NCBI GenBank assembly: GCA_964589725.1
Contig: CAZPUJ010000776.1
Coordinates: forward strand, 1-8,784
Length of the DNA: 8,784 nt
Direction of reading: 5' to 3'
From: CAYSHJ01 sp964589725
Lineage (GTDB): Bacteria > Planctomycetota > Planctomycetia > Planctomycetales > Planctomycetaceae
Shown here: piece by piece, positions 5,679-8,784 of the stretch
How the letters are laid out: the number at the start of each line of letters is the position of its first letter
How positions within the stretch are numbered: the first letter of the stretch is position 1
Program-made: the position numbers and the translations under genes
The notes under the pieces: model-generated
Seen by the model: the letters and a program-made list of their open reading frames with translations, nothing else
The model's database searches: none
Told to the model about the DNA's origin: nothing

Positions 5679-5799
5679 CTCACGCGGCCAGTTCTGACAC
5701 ATTTGGAGGACGCTTCACACTAACCCGACGCGTCAGCGAGGGCTGAGGTAACAGTCCCTCGCTGACGCTTCGGGTTAGTGTCAGACTCGGCCGCGTGAG
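5679..5799. repeat. Composite nested palindrome containing family A copy 2
   Basis: The outer arms CTCACGCGGCC (5679-5689) and GGCCGCGTGAG (5789-5799) are perfectly inverted. CTGACAC (5694-5700) pairs with GTGTCAG (5778-5784). The inner arms 5717-5742 and 5756-5781 form a 26-bp inverted repeat with a single mismatch and a 13-base spacer. The inner arm has the same plan as the palindrome at 5537-5601: CCCGAAGCG, two or so variable bases, then AGCGAG. Confidence 0.85.
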
Positions 5800-5831
5800 G
5801 GTATATCTCGCGCGGCCCGAATTGAGACGTT

Positions 5832-5900
5832 GGCGAGCGGGGCGGCGTCAGCCCCCCGGTGCTGTCACGGAACCGGCCGGCTGACGCCAAGCCGCTCGCC
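5832..5900. repeat. 29-bp imperfect inverted repeat, GGCGAGCGG family
   Basis: Arm 5832-5860 pairs with 5872-5900 across 11 bases. GGCGAGCGG, GGCGTCAGCC and CCGGT match perfectly, separated by short mismatched positions. TGAGAC outside the left arm (5823-5828) also matches GTCTCA outside the right arm (5907-5912), so the structure may extend. It ends about 50 bases before the TPR gene's stop codon. Confidence 0.8.
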
Positions 5901-5949
5901 TTAAATGTCTCACGCACACCCGCGTGTTGTTGAACAATCGGTCGGCTAA

Positions 5950-8784
5950 TTACTTTGCCAGCGTCGCCAGTAGCGTCGCGGCCTCCTTGGCTCGCGCGTG
6001 ATTTGGGAAACGCTTCGTCACGGTTTCGAGCGATTCACGGGCCTTGAGGGTGTCTTTCAATTCGATGAAGCACTTCGCGGCCTCGAAGTGGGCTTGGCAT
6101 TGCCACTCTTCGTACGGATAGCCGAAAGCGGCTTCGAGGAAGTGTTCGGTCGCCTCGGCGTAGTTCTTCGCGGCGAGCGCACACTGGCCCATCATGAATC
6201 GCGCCTTCGCGGCGGTCTCGCTGCGAGTCTCCTTCGTGACTTGCAGGTACGTGGCCTTGGCGGGGTCGAACTGGCTTTGGCTTTGCTGAGCGAAGCCCAA
6301 GCCGAAGCGGGCCTCGTGGACTTGCTCGAACTTCGGAAAAGCTGGTAGTAACACGGCGAAGTGTTGTTGGGCTTGCGGCCACTGTTTGAGCTGTGTCGCG
6401 CAGTCGCCACTGCGGTACAGGGCCTTGGCATGAAAGCGTTCGTGCTTCGCAGCGATGACAGCCGCGTAGAAAGGCAACGCTTCGGCGAATTTGTTTTGGC
6501 GGAATTGGCATTCGCCGGCGAGGAAGTTCGCGTCGCCGGCGAGTGGTCCGGCCGCGAACTCTTTGATTTGATTCGTGAATGTCGCCAGCGCGGCGGCGTA
6601 CTGTTTCTGCTCGTACTGTACCCAGCCGAGTTTGTAGTGCGTCCGCTCGCGTAATTCCGGAACTTTCGCGGTGGCTAAACCGGCGGTGAAAGCTTGCGTC
6701 GCTTCCGGCCATTGTTTTTTCGATTCGTGAAACTCGCCGACACGGAACCACGCTTCGGTCGCGAGTGGACTGTTCGGCAACTTCGTCGCCAGTGTTCGTA
6801 ACGTGTCGGCCGCCTCTTTCTCTCGCTTCTGCTCCAGATGAGCGAAGGCGATTTCGTAGTGGCATTTGTCGGCGTCGGCATAGTCGGGCTTCGCCGTCAG
6901 CAACTGCGTGAACGTCGCAATCGCCGGATCGAATTGCTTGAGCCCGGCTTGGCAGAGAGCCGTTGCGAATTGGGCATCAAGCGCGTCTTTTTCACTCGCT
7001 TTCTTCGTGGCCAGGAATGCGGTGAAGTCTTTGACCGCCGGATCGAACTGCTTGAGTCGCTGCTGGCAAAGCCCGCGCAAGTACAGCGCCTGCGGCACCA
7101 GTTCCGATTGCGGCTTTTCGGCGATGAGTTTGGCGAGATGGGGCAGGGCGTTCGCAAAGTCGGGCTTCTCGAACAACGCGGCGGCCGAACCGTACAATGC
7201 GGCCGGAACGAGGTCGCTCATCGGGAAGCCGGTAACGACTTGCTGATAAAACGCCACGGCCGTGTCCGGCTTCTTCAAGCCACGATCAATCTCGCCGAGT
7301 TGAAACAAGGCTCGATCGCGGAGTTTGCTCTGTGCGAATTGCTGATTCAGTTTTGCCAGTTCCGTCGCCGCGTTGGCTGGATCGTTGGCGGCTCGTAAGC
7401 TGACTCCCAGCGCCAGCAACACTTCGTCGGTGCGGTCCCAATCGGGCTTCGCTTGCAGAGCGGCTCGAAACGCGGTGACCGCTTCGGCGTGTCGCTTAGC
7501 CTCACCCTGAGCACGTCCCGAAAGAAAACGAGCTTCGGCCAGAAGGGCTGGATCCTTCAAGGTACCGATGATCGGAGTCAGATAGCCGAGACATTCCTCA
7601 AACTTCGTGGGCTGATTTGTGGCGACTCCGGCTGAGTACAAACTGAGCCCGATGCGCACCTGCGCTTGCGCGGCGTGCGCATTCGTTGGGAACTCGGCGA
7701 CAAGTCGCCGATACAACGGCTCGGCCTTCGCGAAGTTCGCGTCTGGAGCCAACAAAAATCCTTCCGCGCCGATAAAGACCACTTCCGGTATCAGCGGGTG
7801 CTTGGCCCAGGCGGCGTTCGCGAGGAACGCCTCGGCGTTTGCTTGAGCGTTCACAAAGTCCAATGTCTGCAACGCGGCAAGGGCAGCACGATACTTGGCC
7901 TCCGGCGCGAGTTCGTGAGCCGCGTAGGTCGTCGCGAAGGTCGCATACAACGGGACCGTTTCTTTGCGGCGTTCGGGCAGTTCGTAGATCGAGTCGATGC
8001 GGACCAGCTGCAGGTGCGGCACGAATTCGCTTTGCGGATTCGCGGCGAGCACCGGGTCGACGGTTGCGATCACTTGCGCGGGTTGCTTGAGCGCGATCAA
8101 AGTACGTCCGAGCCAATAGGCCGCTTCCGGCACCGTCGGCAGCTTCTGAGTGATGACGGCGGTGAGGACCGTCTGCGCCTGTGGAAACTGAGCGGCTCGA
8201 AAGCGGCTCTTTCCGGCGGCAGCCAACGCGGCTCCGATCTGTTCGCTTTTCGGAAACTTCGTCGGCAACGATTCGAACACGGCAGCCGCATCGGGAAACT
8301 TGTTCTGTTCGAAGATTGCCTGACCCTGTCGCAAGAGTGCCACATCGGCGAGCGGGAAGTTGGCAACCGCCGCCGCCTGCGTGAAGTGCGGCTCGGCCTC
8401 GGCGAACTTTTTCTGCGCGATCAGCGACACGCCGAGACGTAGTTTCGTCTCCGGCACGAGCGGGCTGTTCGGGAATTTTTGGAGCAAGGTCGTGAAAGAC
8501 GTGGCTGCTTCGACGTGTTGTTCGAGATCGGCCTGAGCGGTCCCGAGTCCGTAATAAGCATCTGGCAGAATCATCGCGGCGGGATACGTGGCGATCAGCT
8601 TTTGGTACGTCGCGACGGCGGTCGGCTTGTCCGCCGCGAGGTACAAGCTCTCGGCCTGATAGTACATGCCGTCGGCTGCGAGCGGACTCTGTGGAAACTT
8701 GACGGCGACGATTCCAAACTCGGCGGCGGCCGCGGTAAAGTCTTTCGGCAGCTTCGTCCCTTGAGCCGTCTGAAACAGCGTGAG
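5950..8784 (-). CDS. Very long tetratricopeptide-repeat protein, 5' end beyond the right edge
   Basis: The frame is open from the right edge to the TAA at 5952-5950, giving at least 944 residues; the ATG at 8667 is internal, since repeat-like sequence continues upstream of it. The protein is almost entirely tandem helix-turn-helix repeats of about 35-37 residues. They typically show F-P-x-S-x-L-x-x-x-A, then Y-x-L-G or F-x-x-G, a short K-K/Q-F or K-Q-W-x-x-A turn, and F-x-x-L. Examples are K-F-P-N-S-P-L-V-P-E and Q-F-D-P-A-I-A-T-F. This matches TPR proteins of the YbgF/BamD/YfiO type, which act as protein-binding scaffolds. No membrane segment or catalytic domain is visible here; a signal peptide or anchor could lie in the missing N-terminus. 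Composition is rich in Ala, Lys, Phe and Gln and poor in Cys and Trp. No T-rich terminator follows, only palindromes. The partner and role are unknown. Confidence 0.9.
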   Translation of the reverse strand, partial: LTLFQTAQGTKLPKDFTAAAAEFGIVAVKFPQSPLAADGMYYQAESLYLAADKPTAVATYQKLIATYPAAMILPDAYYGLGTAQADLEQHVEAATSFTTLLQKFPNSPLVPETKLRLGVSLIAQKKFAEAEPHFTQAAAVANFPLADVALLRQGQAIFEQNKFPDAAAVFESLPTKFPKSEQIGAALAAAGKSRFRAAQFPQAQTVLTAVITQKLPTVPEAAYWLGRTLIALKQPAQVIATVDPVLAANPQSEFVPHLQLVRIDSIYELPERRKETVPLYATFATTYAAHELAPEAKYRAALAALQTLDFVNAQANAEAFLANAAWAKHPLIPEVVFIGAEGFLLAPDANFAKAEPLYRRLVAEFPTNAHAAQAQVRIGLSLYSAGVATNQPTKFEECLGYLTPIIGTLKDPALLAEARFLSGRAQGEAKRHAEAVTAFRAALQAKPDWDRTDEVLLALGVSLRAANDPANAATELAKLNQQFAQSKLRDRALFQLGEIDRGLKKPDTAVAFYQQVVTGFPMSDLVPAALYGSAAALFEKPDFANALPHLAKLIAEKPQSELVPQALYLRGLCQQRLKQFDPAVKDFTAFLATKKASEKDALDAQFATALCQAGLKQFDPAIATFTQLLTAKPDYADADKCHYEIAFAHLEQKREKEAADTLRTLATKLPNSPLATEAWFRVGEFHESKKQWPEATQAFTAGLATAKVPELRERTHYKLGWVQYEQKQYAAALATFTNQIKEFAAGPLAGDANFLAGECQFRQNKFAEALPFYAAVIAAKHERFHAKALYRSGDCATQLKQWPQAQQHFAVLLPAFPKFEQVHEARFGLGFAQQSQSQFDPAKATYLQVTKETRSETAAKARFMMGQCALAAKNYAEATEHFLEAAFGYPYEEWQCQAHFEAAKCFIELKDTLKARESLETVTKRFPNHARAKEAATLLATLAK

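Larger units (their letters stand above)
5512..5949. other. Gene-free convergent interval packed with palindromes
   Basis: The 438 bases between the stops of the DHODH-like gene and the TPR gene contain no convincing gene. Short open frames here only read across repeats. At least four inverted repeats are listed separately. A partial direct repeat also occurs: TATATCTC, one variable base, then CGCGGCC, at about 5675-5689 and 5803-5817. The hairpins could act as bidirectional transcription barriers between the two convergent genes, although none has a proper T-run. Confidence 0.7.

Noticed and set aside
5512..5949. Possible CRISPR array or insertion sequence
   Set aside because: The repeats are palindromes of unequal type without regular spacing or unique spacers, and no transposase or cas gene is present.
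7666..8442. Long plus-strand open frame (258 codons) opposite the TPR gene
   Set aside because: It is Arg- and Gly-rich with no recognisable motif, and lies wholly antisense to clear TPR repeats; GC-biased third positions keep such frames open. The same applies to the frame at 6838-7398.

Overview
This window looks like a piece of a planctomycete chromosome. The grounds are indirect: moderately high GC, widely spaced single genes on alternating strands, a short protein ending in a HRRRFITYEE...LGYHK pattern that I associate from memory with planctomycetes, a DUF6268-like outer-membrane protein, and many dispersed palindromes in and between genes. No rRNA, tRNA, CRISPR array, transposase or phage gene was seen.

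Layout from left to right. The 5' end of a glmU-type nucleotidyltransferase gene runs off the left edge (minus strand). It is preceded by an AT-rich palindrome. Next comes a minus-strand gene for a probable outer-membrane beta-barrel protein (203-1564). A strong intrinsic terminator (1832-1873) ends a minus-strand gene for a 78-residue conserved-looking protein (1904-2140). Divergent to that gene is gpsA (2426-3412, plus), for NAD(P)-dependent glycerol-3-phosphate dehydrogenase. Convergent to gpsA is a small orphan lipoprotein gene (3567-3953, minus). Divergent to the lipoprotein gene is a gene for a dihydroorotate-dehydrogenase-like TIM-barrel protein (4162-5511, plus). A 438-base block packed with inverted repeats (5512-5949) follows. 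Last is a very long tetratricopeptide-repeat gene on the minus strand whose 5' end lies beyond the right edge (5950-8784).

The genes do not form one operon or an obvious pathway. GlmU (cell-envelope precursor), GpsA (phospholipid precursor), the outer-membrane protein and the lipoprotein all relate to the cell envelope, but their orientation suggests separate transcription units.

The most unusual content is the repeats. A 9-bp-stem palindrome sits in frame inside the DHODH-like gene. A dispersed repeat seems to supply that gene's last codons. The following intergenic block is a nest of palindromes, two of which are clearly the same family. I found no convincing evidence of a new multi-gene system.
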